64,000 nucleotides of DNA from Rhabditoides inermis (Eukaryota > Nematoda > Chromadorea > Rhabditida > Rhabditidae). The DNA lies in the NCBI GenBank assembly GCA_963966185.1, contig CAWZYM010000131.1:62001-126000 (forward strand). Direction: 5' to 3'. The notes beneath the pieces were generated by a model. That model worked only from the letters and a program-made list of their open reading frames with translations. It did not search any database and was not told where the DNA came from. This document shows, in pieces, positions 34,366 to 43,946 of this stretch (position 1 is the stretch's first letter; each line of letters starts with the position of its first letter). The translations under genes were made by a program, and so were the position numbers.

Positions 34366-35140
34366 AATGTTTTTGCCCATGTCTTTATGATTTTTGCACT
34401 ATTTTAAAAGAGTTTCCACTACATTTTTTCACTCCCTCAACCCAAAAGCGGGGGGTGCGGGGGGCGGCAGCCCCCCGATGCAACCAAAAAAAGAGAGAAG
34501 AAGCGGGGGGTGCGGGGGGCGGCAGCCCCCCGATGCAACCAAAAAAGAGAGAAGAAGCGGGGGGTGCGGGGGGCGGCAGCCCCCCGATGCAACCAAAAAA
34601 GAGAGAAGAAGCGGGGGGGGGGGGTCGAGGGGGGCGGAGCCCCCTCGGCGGGGGGGTCCAAGGGGGGGCGGCAGCCCCCCCTTGAGGTAAAAAAAAGTTT
34701 TTAGGAAATTTTCAAATTTTTTTCACAACTAAATAAAATTTATATACTTCCACTCCCTCTAAAGCAAAAACATGGCCACTCCCAGGCTAGTCTCCTACCT
34801 ATAGTATATAGCAAGGGAAATTTCTCCGGAACGCCACTATAAGCTTCATTTGCATATTTTTGTGACTTTTGTAATGGCTGATGGACTCGTGATGATGCCG
34901 AGATGTCAGCAAAATCCTTTTTATAATTTTTGTCGATACTAATTTGACGTGCTGTATGCGTTTGTATTGCGTGTCGCACTCGTTCCATCGCGTTATCACT
35001 CGCGTTGCAATTTCGAATGTTTTTGAATTTCGTTGATTTTGTTGTTGTTCTGTATTGCGTTGTTGTTTTATTAGTTTGCAACGTGTTCTACATGTTTATT
35101 ATTGTTCATTTCAGGGTGATCAAAGTTGGACAAGCAAGCT

Positions 35141-35597
35141 ATGTCGTGCGGCGACGGAACCGAGGCGTTCAAGGTGCGTGTTATTCATTTATTTTTGTTT
35201 ACGTTTCACTATGATCATTGTACTGTGTTCTTCTTATGTCGTTGTTTGTGATCGTTGTACTATGTACAATACAATGTCTTTCAGAGAAACACCTCTTCAA
35301 TCGGCCGCTTCTTCTGCCGCATCGACGCCATCGTGTTCAAGGTGTGTTTGGGTTTTTGATATGTCTCATATAGTTTTATGTTAAATTAATTACTAAATTG
35401 CTTTGTGTTGTACTTCAGTTGTTGTTTTATACAAATTGTTGCAGTCTTTCGTCTACGGGGACGAGCTGCCGGTCTGCTGCCCCGTCGTCACCGAGTTCAA
35501 GGTATGTTGTAAATTATATTTTATTGTTTTTTTCCATTTTGTGAGCTATCGTCACATGTTGTTCTAGGCTCCCCTGTCCTGCTCCCTGCTCGTGTGA
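35141..35597 (+). CDS. Putative 58-aa Cys-containing micro-exon protein (E21)
   Basis: Spliced model: 35,141-35,173, 35,285-35,341, 35,445-35,501, 35,568-35,597. It gives MSCGDGTEAFK, RNTSSIGRFFCRIDAIVFK, SFVYGDELPVCCPVVTEFK and APLSCSLLV-stop. All introns are phase 0, with AAG|GT donors and CAG or TAG acceptors. The two internal exons are exactly 57 nt, and the first three exons end in FK. There is no signal peptide or membrane segment. The family is not recognised. Among the complete D-type copies only this one has both the ATG and an open third exon. The start is supported only by being the first in-frame ATG after a TGA in the 5' exon. Expression is unproven; it may be a passenger fragment that happens to be open. 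AATAAA follows near 35,750. Confidence 0.4.
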
Positions 35598-35952
35598 GGC
35601 GTCGTCGCTGGGGACGTCGGACGCGGACGCACTCTCGTCGATTTAAGGTAGACCCTCATTTTATTTATTTGTTTACATTAATTGACTAGAATATTGATGT
35701 GTATTTGTAGTATTGAAACATAAATTGTGTTGTAGTTTAATGGAACAAATAAAACTCTCTTTCGCTCACTTGTTGTTATGATGTGATTGTGATGGTGGGT
35801 TGCGGGGTACGGTATTGATAATGGATTTGGGATTGATTCAGAATGATTGTGACTTTTTTTTACTGTTTGGTCGTGTTTTATCCTCCTCGAGCAGCACCCC
35901 GTTGACGCATCGGACGCACAGCAGACTGTACTGGAAGGTGTGGGAGGGGGGT

Positions 35953-36086
35953 CCACTCCCGCAACCACTCCCGCAACCACTCCCTCAATCACTCCCTCAA
36001 CCACTCCTTCAACCACTCCCTCAACCACTCCCTCAACCGCTCCCTCAACCACTCCCTCAACCACTCCCTCAACCACTCGCTTATCC
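35953..36086 (+). repeat. 12-bp minisatellite, E21 tail
   Basis: Same length as E7. The first unit reads CCCGCAAC instead of CCCTCAAC. Confidence 0.9.
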
Positions 36087-36487
36087 AATGCCTCGGATAT
36101 GAAAACTACCGCAACCCTCGATATCGCACTTTGATGTATCGGACGCATAGCAGGAAGAATATAGAACTGTATAGAGGGGGGGTCGAGGGGGGGCGGAGCC
36201 CCCCTCGGCGGGGGGGTCCAAGGGGGGGCGGCAGCCCCCCCTTGAGGTAAAAAAGTTGAGAACAATTATTTGAGAACTTTTTTTCTACCAAAAAAAAAAA
36301 AAACTTTTCACTCCCCTTTTCACTGTATCCACTCCCTCTCCCAGGCTAGTCTCCTACCTATAGTATATCGTAAGGAAAATTTCTCCGTGACGCGACTATA
36401 AGCTTCATTTGCATATAATCGTGACTTTTGCAATGTCTGGGTACTCTGGGGGACAGAGGACGATGCCAAGATATCAGCAAAATCCTC

Positions 36488-36560
36488 TGCCCGTACCGGG
36501 ATTCGAACCTGCGAGCATCGAATCCGCGCAACCGCGCCTTAGACCACTACACCATGAGTG
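36488..36560 (-). tRNA. tRNA-like Pol III unit, E22 (most diverged)
   Basis: Perfect B box GGTTCGAATCC and A box TGGTGTAGTGG. The anticodon/variable region is replaced (GCGCGGTTGCGCGG...) and the 5' end reads CTCATGG instead of GCCCAAG. Confidence 0.45.
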
Positions 36561-36779
36561 GTCGTGGTGGCTGTGCGTGAGAGAGCAATGGCATGGGCGC
36601 GAGTGGGCGTGGCCACGGCACAGTGTGTGTGAATGGGCGATGGCAAATGATATCGATTGCGCAACGGGGATGAGGGGGGCAATATGTGGAATGTGTTGAG
36701 GAGTGATTGGGCATGTGTATTAAATACGTTTTGCATTGATATCGATTGATTAAACGTATCTTGTGCACGTGTTTTAGTG

Positions 36780-37080
36780 AGTTGGTGTGTGCAATCGGGT
36801 GTAATGAAGCGGGTATGCGTTGTGGACATGTTTTGTATGTTTCAATATTTTCTTTTTATTATATTCTTTTGTTCTAATCGAGTTTTATCACTTTGATATG
36901 CGTTTAATATCAAAATAATCGCTTGAAACGCGTTTCGCAAAAACATCGTGTTTCGTTGTGCGGTGTATGGTGTAGCACAGTGATGATGACAATTCAAGCA
37001 GCTGTGCGTGCGTGTTTATGTTTATTTCTTTGTTTTGCGATGTTTTTATAATGTAATTTGTGTTGCAATGTGTTTAATAA
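36780..37080 (+). promoter_or_regulatory. Conserved cargo leader (shared by E22 and A/B/D elements)
   Basis: Contains GAAGCGGGTATGCG, TTTCAATATTTTCTTTTTATT, GCGTTTAATATCAAAATAATC and GAAACGCGTTTCGC (palindromic) and GTGTAGCACAGTGATGATGAC. It lies directly before the first exon acceptor in every cargo-bearing element except the deleted E21. Probably the Pol II promoter and 5' untranslated region that expresses cargo. Confidence 0.45.
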
Positions 37081-37269
37081 TAATAGTAATTTATGTTTTA
37101 ACGTGCTCTGTTCGTATGTTTTGCTTGCCGCCCTCGTTTAGTCGCGTTTTTTCGCCGATCGTGTATTTTTTAATTTCGTTGTTTCAGTTGTTTTGCATTG
37201 CATGCTGTTTTTATACTTTGCATCATGTTGGTTTTTCGTTCATATATATAGTAACATTTCATTGTTTTA

Positions 37270-38594
37270 GGTAAACGTTCTCAGTCGGCCGTAAACCACC
37301 GACATAGTCTTCCCTGATACCTGCTATCAACATATTCAATCAGTGAGTTCTTTATCGAACATATTTGTTTCTATTGATTATCATATTGCATCACATCAGA
37401 TTATTATACGAAATTATAAATTTCTCACCTCTTGTTTGAAGGTTATTTGTTAAGATAATTTTGGAATGAAATTGAATTGCTACTTGTTCTGTTCATCTAA
37501 TTGATCCGTTCTTTCAGACTCCCGCTGCTCGTCGGAGCCCCTCTCCGTCGGAGACCCGCTGCCCGTCCGAGCCCCGCTGCTTGTCGGAGCCCCGCTGCCC
37601 CGCGGAGAAGTCACCGAAGTCGGTTATTTTTTGTGTGTGTTTTTGATGGGGTTGGTACCTTCGTTTATAGTTAACTTGTTGTATTACTATCATTACAGCC
37701 TGTTCCCGGTGCTGTCAGAGTCAGTAGGACCCGACTCTGCGAGGTCGCTGCTCATCGTACAAGCTGGCAGCTGGGATTCTGTGAGTGATTTAACATTGTT
37801 TTGTTCAAACAATTTATGTATGTATAAACATCAAATATTACGTTGATTAATTTAATACTGTTTTAATGTAATCCAATGTGATGGAATATCACAAAACAAT
37901 AACATTAACTAATGCTTTTAATTAATTAACTAATGCTCAATGTAATTATTTCGTAATTTAACTTATGTATTAATATGATACTGTACTATAACGTAATGTT
38001 GTTGTGATGTGTAATAATGTGATCGTATGTGATAAGTTATCACCTTGTGATATTTAATTAAAACTCTGTGTGTAACCCTTATAATATGCAGGTCGATGTC
38101 ATACAATAGTATCATGTAATATTGTTTCTCTTTTTCAATTTTGTTTGTATGATACGTTTGCTTTAGGATCCAAGCCGTGTTCAGCGTCGCTCAGCCCTTC
38201 TCCGTGTCCGTCGGTCTACCCTGTTCTGCAGCAGCAGAAGAAGTTCGGTGAGTGTGATATCATTTTTATTTTCGGTTTCAAATGTTCTGTAAATGTGATA
38301 AAACACAATGTAACAACATACATTATACTAATACGTAATGTATGTTGTAAAATACGTTTCTATGTGATATTATAATATGATGTTCAGGTTCTGGCGTCGG
38401 TCCTAGGCCGTGCCCACCATCGCCTCCAGCCGCTGCAAAAGCCGCTGAAGAATCTGTCGTCGACACTGCTCTGCGGACCATTAGGTACGTACTTCAGGTT
38501 TCTGGTGTCGCCTCTCGTCGTCGGCGCCGTCTTCAACAACACACACACACTCTCTCACCTCCCTCGTTTCCCCATATCTAAGTAATAACCAATA
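37270..38594 (+). other. 5' exons upstream of the protease/replicase frame (E22)
   Basis: Four or five GC-rich exon-like blocks lie in AT-rich DNA: 37,271-about 37,300; about 37,518-37,620 (encoding a repeated R-C-x-S-E-P pattern); about 37,700-37,780; about 38,168-38,250; about 38,389-38,485. They are bounded by CTTTCAG, TTACAG, TTTAG and GTTCAG acceptors and GTGAGTG or GTACGT donors. They could form a spliced 5' leader of the transposon gene, or a captured gene fragment. The AT-rich stretches between them show nothing else. Confidence 0.4.
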
Positions 38595-40748
38595 ATGTCG
38601 CTTGCCGCTCTTCTCGATCAGTGCGCGTACACTAACGTTGACGATAAGGGTGTGTATATGATGGAGTTGGGTGACGACCACCTGCAACGTGTGGTCGACA
38701 CTGTCATGGAGAGAACTAAGGGGCAGCACACTGCCTGGGTCGTGGATATCGCGCTCTCTCAGCTGTATGCTGCGGAGGGTGCGATTCTCCCGAATCAGAT
38801 AATGGGGCAGGTGAAGAAGTTTGATGTGGAGAGGCCTACTCATGTGCTAATCCCTGTGCTCGTGCAGAACCCTAAGCACTATAACCTACTTGTGTACAGT
38901 CCTGATAAGAACAGCTACACGGTGTTCGATTCGATTCCTAATGCTAACCGTGGATCTCTTAACGATCCTTATGTGAAGTATCTCAACCGTAATCTGTTTC
39001 CTATCATTGCTCGCAATAATGCGCCTCTGAGTATGGTGCGCGGACGGTGTGATCGTCAGATCGACAGTAACAGCTGTGGATTTTACGTGTTGTGTTTTGC
39101 GGAGCACATTCTCTGTAATCTCCAGCCCATTAAGGTGATGGAGACTAAGGACAAGGTGCTGGCATACCGCGCCAAGATTGAGAAGTTTCTCAGTAACCAC
39201 TATAAGAAGCAGGTGGCTGAAGCCGCTGTGACCGCGGCCCCAACTTCGGTGCCGTCTGCTGCCATAACAGTTTCCTCTCGTAAGCCTTCATACAAGGCTG
39301 TTCTCACATCTCCTCCTCGTCCTGTTTCTACTTCTAATCAGCCTAGCATCCCACAGTTTACGGTGGGAGACGCTATGGTTGTTTCTAAAGATCGCCGAGT
39401 TAAGAAGGTGTCTACTGCCAACAAGATTAATGTAACTAATCCTAACGTATCTAATAACACTGTTTCTACTCCCATAGCTGTTTCCATGTCTAATGTAACT
39501 CCTGTTCCGTGTGCGCTCGTATCGAAGCCATCTAATGCTAACGACTCTTCTCTCTCTCATCTTTCTAACATTTCCACACCGGTCGCTTCCAAGTCTAATC
39601 AGAGGAAGAGACGGTCGGATGAGGTCGACGTTGATATAGTGCAGCGTATGATTGCACTCGCGGCTACGCCGAGTACTCCTAAGACACCTCGTAAGCGTAA
39701 AACAACACCTCGCAAGCCGATTCCGCAAAGCATTAACGAATTCTCTTCATTGAGTAAGCATCAGGTATACCGTGCGCGCAGATCGGATGAGGGTATTACT
39801 GATACATCTGCTCCTCGCATGCATAAGCTTCGTGCATCCGTCGAAAAGCGACGACGCGAGCAGGAAACTAACACTGTCGCACATAAGACTAAGTACGTGC
39901 GTAAGACGATTAATTTCTTTAACGCTGCTGCCGATAAGTCTGTCTGCCCTGACTATATGAGTCTCGGAAAGATGGAGGAGTGTATGTTCGATTACTGTCG
40001 AGCGCTAAAGTTTAAGCAGGAGACGTCCGGTGTGTGTTGTAGTAATGGAGCTGTTAACGTTTCCGATGCTCCCTCTATTCGGTCTAATCTAATGGTTAAG
40101 CTTTACGATGTTGCGAAGGAGAAGCGTTCCTACTATAACAACTTTCATAACTACAACAAGAACTTGGCGATGGCTTCTCTAATAATGAGGCGATCGGATA
40201 ACATACCTAAGGGAGATCCTGTTGTAGTGGTTCAGGGTAAGATGAGCACGGGTGTGTGCCACTTGTTACCATCAGAAACTGGTAAACCGGGATTTGCGCA
40301 CATGTACTATGTGCCGAGCGCTAAGGAGGATATTTGGAGTCGGATGGCGGAGAGCGATGATGTTGATCGTAAGCTGTTGGAGGAGTTGTACGAAATATTG
40401 TGCACTCATAACCCGTACACAGCAGCATATAAATCTACATATAAGTTGTATATGGATTTGGTAAAGATGAACATTGATTCGGGTCGTCCCGATCTAATAC
40501 CTTGTGTGGGAATGAAGTTTGTCTCGTATAAAGATAGGCGTGCATCTAATCTAATCAAGGGACATCACCCTGGAACTCTTAATGTGCCTGGTAATAAGTC
40601 GGAGGTGGCTGTTCTGTACGGTGATGCGGATGGCAGTCCACCTACACTGGAACAACTTAAGGAATGCTCATGGGTAATGACTCATAATTGGGAGGCACGA
40701 CCCATGCCAACTAATAGGGACATTGTGCCCTTTAACCACTTTTTGTAA
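38595..40748 (+). CDS. Helitron ORF part 1: Ulp1-like cysteine protease fused to Helitron N-terminal replicase region
   Basis: 717 aa. Residues ~45-180 form a C48 (Ulp1/SUMO-protease-like) domain, with candidate catalytic His95 (HYNLLVYSPD), Asp112 (VFDS), Gln155 (CDRQIDSNSCG) and Cys161. Residues ~200-410 are Ser/Thr/Lys-rich and probably disordered (KTPRKRKTTPRK). From ~450 the Helitron replicase signature begins: LGKMEECMFDYCRALKFK, then CCSNGAV, GFAHMYYV and HHPGTLNVPGNKSEVAVLYG. It stops at TAA 40,746-40,748, created by a 38-bp duplication. The usual segment with the HUH motif (two His around a hydrophobic residue), expected before the VPFNHF region, cannot be found, so DNA nicking is doubtful. 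ATG at 38,595 is the first in the open frame. Confidence 0.82.
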   Translation: MSLAALLDQCAYTNVDDKGVYMMELGDDHLQRVVDTVMERTKGQHTAWVVDIALSQLYAAEGAILPNQIMGQVKKFDVERPTHVLIPVLVQNPKHYNLLVYSPDKNSYTVFDSIPNANRGSLNDPYVKYLNRNLFPIIARNNAPLSMVRGRCDRQIDSNSCGFYVLCFAEHILCNLQPIKVMETKDKVLAYRAKIEKFLSNHYKKQVAEAAVTAAPTSVPSAAITVSSRKPSYKAVLTSPPRPVSTSNQPSIPQFTVGDAMVVSKDRRVKKVSTANKINVTNPNVSNNTVSTPIAVSMSNVTPVPCALVSKPSNANDSSLSHLSNISTPVASKSNQRKRRSDEVDVDIVQRMIALAATPSTPKTPRKRKTTPRKPIPQSINEFSSLSKHQVYRARRSDEGITDTSAPRMHKLRASVEKRRREQETNTVAHKTKYVRKTINFFNAAADKSVCPDYMSLGKMEECMFDYCRALKFKQETSGVCCSNGAVNVSDAPSIRSNLMVKLYDVAKEKRSYYNNFHNYNKNLAMASLIMRRSDNIPKGDPVVVVQGKMSTGVCHLLPSETGKPGFAHMYYVPSAKEDIWSRMAESDDVDRKLLEELYEILCTHNPYTAAYKSTYKLYMDLVKMNIDSGRPDLIPCVGMKFVSYKDRRASNLIKGHHPGTLNVPGNKSEVAVLYGDADGSPPTLEQLKECSWVMTHNWEARPMPTNRDIVPFNHFL

Positions 40749-40783
40749 CTAATAGGGACATTGTGCCCTTTAACCACTTTTTT
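40709..40783 (+). repeat. 38-bp tandem duplication breaking the replicase frame
   Basis: The stretch beginning AACTAATAGGGACATTGTGC occurs at 40,709 and again at 40,747. 38 is not a multiple of 3, so the frame shifts and a TAA arises between the copies. The upstream and downstream frames encode consecutive parts of the same protein family. Confidence 0.93.
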
Positions 40784-43195
40784 ATGCTCGCGTTAGGCAC
40801 TCATTGTAATGTGGAGTACTGTGGCTCGAGTGCATCGTACAAGTACATTTCTAAGTATTTGACTAAGGGAGTGGACACTCTTCTTGCTGCTGTAGCGTCA
40901 GGAAATATGGATAAGATGAAGGAGTACATGAAGATGGGAAGAGATGGAGTGGAGAGGTTGTACTTCGATGAGGGAGAAGAGTTTGTCAAGTTGAGATATC
41001 TTTCTGCTTGTGAAGCGTTCTATCGACTTCATAACTTTAACCTTGTACGTTCTACACATAATGTTAAGCCTATTGGAGTGCATTTGCCCGGTGAGCAACC
41101 GATTTACTTTGAGAAGGGTAAGATTCCCAAATTAGGTAAATCTAAGTCTATGTTCATTGCGTACATGGAGAAGGTCAGCAATGATCCGGAAGCTGCTCAC
41201 CTAACGTTTGAACAGTTAACGAGGGAGTACCGATATAATCCTAAGACTGCGACTTACACCAAGTATAAGCGCGATAAAAACGTTGTAACGCGATTGTTTC
41301 AAGTGAATCCTCGTAATGTGGAAAAGTTTGCACTCCGTTTAATAGTTCAATCGCGACCCGTAAAGTCGTTCGAAAACGCGCGAACTGTTAATAACGTGGT
41401 CTACGATACGTTTAACGAAGCAGCCATTGTCGCTGGACTGATTCATAACGACCGTACGTGGGATGAGTGTATGGCTGAAGCGTGCCACACAGGTATGCCT
41501 AAGCGTTTGCGCGTTTTGTTTGCCTCAATTCTAATGCATTGTTCGCCTCCCGATCCTTTGGGATTGTGGAATAAGTATAAGGAGAAGATGGCACCGCGTA
41601 ACACTAATCGTTCATTAGAGGAGAACCTTGCTACTGCCTTGCGGCGATTAAAGTGGATTTTGGGTCGTAACGGCCGCACTCTATCCGAGTACGGACTACC
41701 GGAACCTAACGGTGGGGAAGAGGAGGATATTGATGGTGATGGTAACGATAATGGCAATGCGGCTAATAATCCTCTCAATGAGGGACAGTCTCGCATTGTG
41801 TCTCGTGTGATGGCTGCTGTTCATCAGAGCAAGGAGTCTCGCGGTAATGTCTGCTTCTCAATGCAGGGCAGCGGAGGCACTGGCAAGACATATGTTTATA
41901 ATAAGATAATTGCATTGTGTAAGAAGGATAACTATGAGGTATTGGTGGTGAGCAGTACTGGAATAGCTGCGACGCTACTGCAGGGCGGACAAACGTCACA
42001 CTCTGCTTTCAAGTTACCTCCTAAGTTGGATAAGGATAGTGTGAGTCGCATAAAGGCTCACTCGGATGAGGGTAAACGCCTAAGAGAGGTGGATTTGATC
42101 ATCTGGGATGAGTGCACGATGAGCATAATGTACGCGTTGGAGTGTGTGAATAACGTGCTAAAGCTGTGTGCTGATGATGTGAATCGTGATAAGCCTTTTG
42201 GTGGAGTGGTAATATTGTGTGGAGGAGATTGGAAACAACTCCTTCCAGTTATGGAAGGGCAGGATCCGGTAGTTTCTGCGAGTGTAATTCTTAAGCGTAG
42301 CCCCCTGTGGACTATGTTTGAAACGTTTACTCTAACCGAAAATATGCGTGTCAAACAGGGTGAGGCAGAGTTTGCCAAGTATCTCGAGCTGGTGGGCACG
42401 GGACAACACGAACAAGTAAACGGTCGCCTAATGCTTCCAGAACAGTTTCTCGTTAACTCTGAGAGCGATATCATTAATTGGCTATACACACCGACTGTGC
42501 TAATGGCGCCTACGGAAATGGCTAAGGTTGCGATTCTTGTACTCAAGAACGTCGACTCTCTAAGGATTAACGAGCAGATTCTAAACATGTGTGTGGGTCA
42601 GACTTTCACTGCGGTGTCGACTGACTCTCCTATTGATCTCGTAAGCCGAGAAGCGAGTAAGGATCTGGCTGGCAGACACCGAATCAGCACCTCTGTGGAG
42701 CATATCTGGAAAGAGACGCCGAGCGGCTTCCCTCCGCATAAGTTGCATCTTAAAGTCGGATGCATAATCATGTTACTGCGTAATCTTAACGTGGCCGCAG
42801 GACTGTGTAATGGTACGAGGTTGGAGGTTGTAAGCTTCTCTCAGCACATGCTGGAGTGTAAGAACGTAACGACTAATGATGACGACACCGTCTTCATTCC
42901 CAAGATTAAGCTTACCTACGAGGATAGGCGTAATGATCTCGCTTTTGAGAGGTGGCAGTTCCCTGTCCGTCTCTCTTACGCGATGACTATTAACAAGAGC
43001 CAAGGTCAGACGTTTGATAAAGTTGGCATAATCCTAGAGTCGCAGCCATTCGCACATGGACAATTCTATGTGGGTTTATCGCGCATTCGCAGTGCCGATG
43101 GCTTGAAGGTGTTTGCCTCTTGGGGCAACAGGACCCACTCTAACGGTACCTCGGCCAAGCCCATTCATAATGTCGTCTATAAAGACGTTCTCTAA
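40784..43195 (+). CDS. Helitron ORF part 2: Rep C-terminal region and PIF1-family helicase
   Basis: The open frame reaches back to 40,763; the first ATG is 40,784. The N-terminal part continues the replicase: CNVEYCGSSASYKYISKYL matches the Y-x-x-K-Y two-tyrosine region of Helitron Rep, and VHLPGEQPIYFEKGK is typical of the Rep-helicase linker. The helicase follows with Walker A GSGGTGKT (about 41,868), motif Ia SSTGIAATLLQGGQTSHSAF, Walker B LIIWDECTMS (about 42,095), motif III VILCGGDWKQLLPV, LTENMRV, and C-terminal motifs YAMTINKSQGQTFDKV and FYVGLSRIRS. This is a complete SF1B PIF1-like helicase that would unwind DNA during rolling-circle transposition. It is separated from its N-terminal half by the frameshift. 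No stop interrupts the rest, so inactivation may be recent. Confidence 0.88.
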   Translation: MLALGTHCNVEYCGSSASYKYISKYLTKGVDTLLAAVASGNMDKMKEYMKMGRDGVERLYFDEGEEFVKLRYLSACEAFYRLHNFNLVRSTHNVKPIGVHLPGEQPIYFEKGKIPKLGKSKSMFIAYMEKVSNDPEAAHLTFEQLTREYRYNPKTATYTKYKRDKNVVTRLFQVNPRNVEKFALRLIVQSRPVKSFENARTVNNVVYDTFNEAAIVAGLIHNDRTWDECMAEACHTGMPKRLRVLFASILMHCSPPDPLGLWNKYKEKMAPRNTNRSLEENLATALRRLKWILGRNGRTLSEYGLPEPNGGEEEDIDGDGNDNGNAANNPLNEGQSRIVSRVMAAVHQSKESRGNVCFSMQGSGGTGKTYVYNKIIALCKKDNYEVLVVSSTGIAATLLQGGQTSHSAFKLPPKLDKDSVSRIKAHSDEGKRLREVDLIIWDECTMSIMYALECVNNVLKLCADDVNRDKPFGGVVILCGGDWKQLLPVMEGQDPVVSASVILKRSPLWTMFETFTLTENMRVKQGEAEFAKYLELVGTGQHEQVNGRLMLPEQFLVNSESDIINWLYTPTVLMAPTEMAKVAILVLKNVDSLRINEQILNMCVGQTFTAVSTDSPIDLVSREASKDLAGRHRISTSVEHIWKETPSGFPPHKLHLKVGCIIMLLRNLNVAAGLCNGTRLEVVSFSQHMLECKNVTTNDDDTVFIPKIKLTYEDRRNDLAFERWQFPVRLSYAMTINKSQGQTFDKVGIILESQPFAHGQFYVGLSRIRSADGLKVFASWGNRTHSNGTSAKPIHNVVYKDVL

Positions 43196-43732
43196 ACATA
43201 ACAAACAACATGAAATAAATAAGATAGTTAGTTCTTTCGTAATTTAGATATAGTTAATTGTTACCTTTATCAATCTCTTTTGCAAAAATAAACATTATTT
43301 AACTTATTTGTGTTGCGTTTTGTGGGGGAAGGGGACTGGGTCACTTTTTGATGTTTACTGTTTGGTGTTTCGGCGTTCCTCCTCTGCACTTCGACTTGGC
43401 TTGAAAGGTGTTTCTCTTTCACGGAACTTTTGTTCCACCTTTTCTGTTAAGTGTTTCATTTCATATTCGCCTTCAAGACGGTAGTTGAAGGCCTGCAATG
43501 TTTCATATTTACTGTTTATTCGTTTTCGCTCATCCTCGATCTCGATCAGCACCGCGTTGACGTATCGGACGCATAGCATGCTGTATGCACTACTCAAAGG
43601 GGGGTCGAGGGGGGCGGAGCTCCCTCGGCGGGGGGGTCCAAGGGGGGGCGGCAGCCCCCCCTTGAGGTAAAACAAAAGCAAAGATAAATTTCCACTCCCT
43701 CTAAAGCAAAAACATGGCCACTCCCAGGCTAG
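43196..43732 (+). other. 3' tail of E22
   Basis: Poly(A)-type signals AATAAA near 43,215 and 43,287, then the tail shared with A/B/D elements (TTTACTGTTTGGT, TTGACGTATCGGACGCATAGCA), the G-rich box and CACTCCCTC-flanked CTAG terminus. No gene. Confidence 0.7.
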
Positions 43733-43868
43733 TCTCTATCCATAGTATATGAAAGTCGGAATTTCTCTGTGACGCGACCATAAGCGCAATTTGCATATAT
43801 GCAAATTTCTCGATCATGTAATGGTACAAGGGGACCGAGGACGATGCCGAGATGTCAGCAAAATCCTC

Positions 43869-43946
43869 TGCCCGTACCGGGATCGAACCCGTGGGTGCGG
43901 CAGATTGAGGCGCGCCCGTGCGCCTTAGACCACTACACCACTTGGG
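43869..43946 (-). tRNA. tRNA-like Pol III unit, E23
   Basis: Short T-loop form. CTCAATC instead of CTCGATC in the variable arm. Confidence 0.48.

Larger units (their letters stand above)
33659..34790 (+). mobile_element. Helitron-like element E20 (C-type, long)
   Basis: Has the head shared with E8 and E14 but a C-type tRNA-like unit. This shows where the third 10.83-kb block ends: the sequences part at CCTCTGCCC (about 33,792). Carries three G-hairpin units. Confidence 0.73.
34791..36349 (+). mobile_element. Helitron-like element E21 (D-type, 5' deletion)
   Basis: Only 1,559 bp. At about 34,915-34,922 the head (CAGCAAAATCCTTT) joins directly to TTATAATTTTTGTCG, removing the tRNA-like unit and most of the leader (about 600 bp relative to E19). 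The join has T-run microhomology. Despite this its micro-exon cassette is the only open one. Confidence 0.74.
36350..43732 (+). mobile_element. Helitron-like element E22 carrying the protease/helicase gene
   Basis: Starts TCTCCTACCTATAG and ends AGGCTAG. The 5' part (tRNA-like unit, ATCGAT motif, leader 36,780-37,080) is homologous to the A/B/D leaders. The 3' part from about 43,349 (TGATGTTTACTGTTTGG, TTGACGTATCGGACGCATAGCA, G-rich box 43,597-43,665) is homologous to their tails. Between them lie 5' exons and the Ulp1/Helitron replicase/PIF1 genes. This links the non-coding elements to a Helitron coding element. It is probably inactive (frame break; no visible HUH motif). Confidence 0.82.

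Noticed and set aside
38595..43195. Large DNA virus or Maverick/Polinton origin for the protease-helicase genes
   Set aside because: No DNA polymerase B, integrase, packaging ATPase or capsid signature is visible. The replicase motifs and TC/CTAG ends fit Helitrons.
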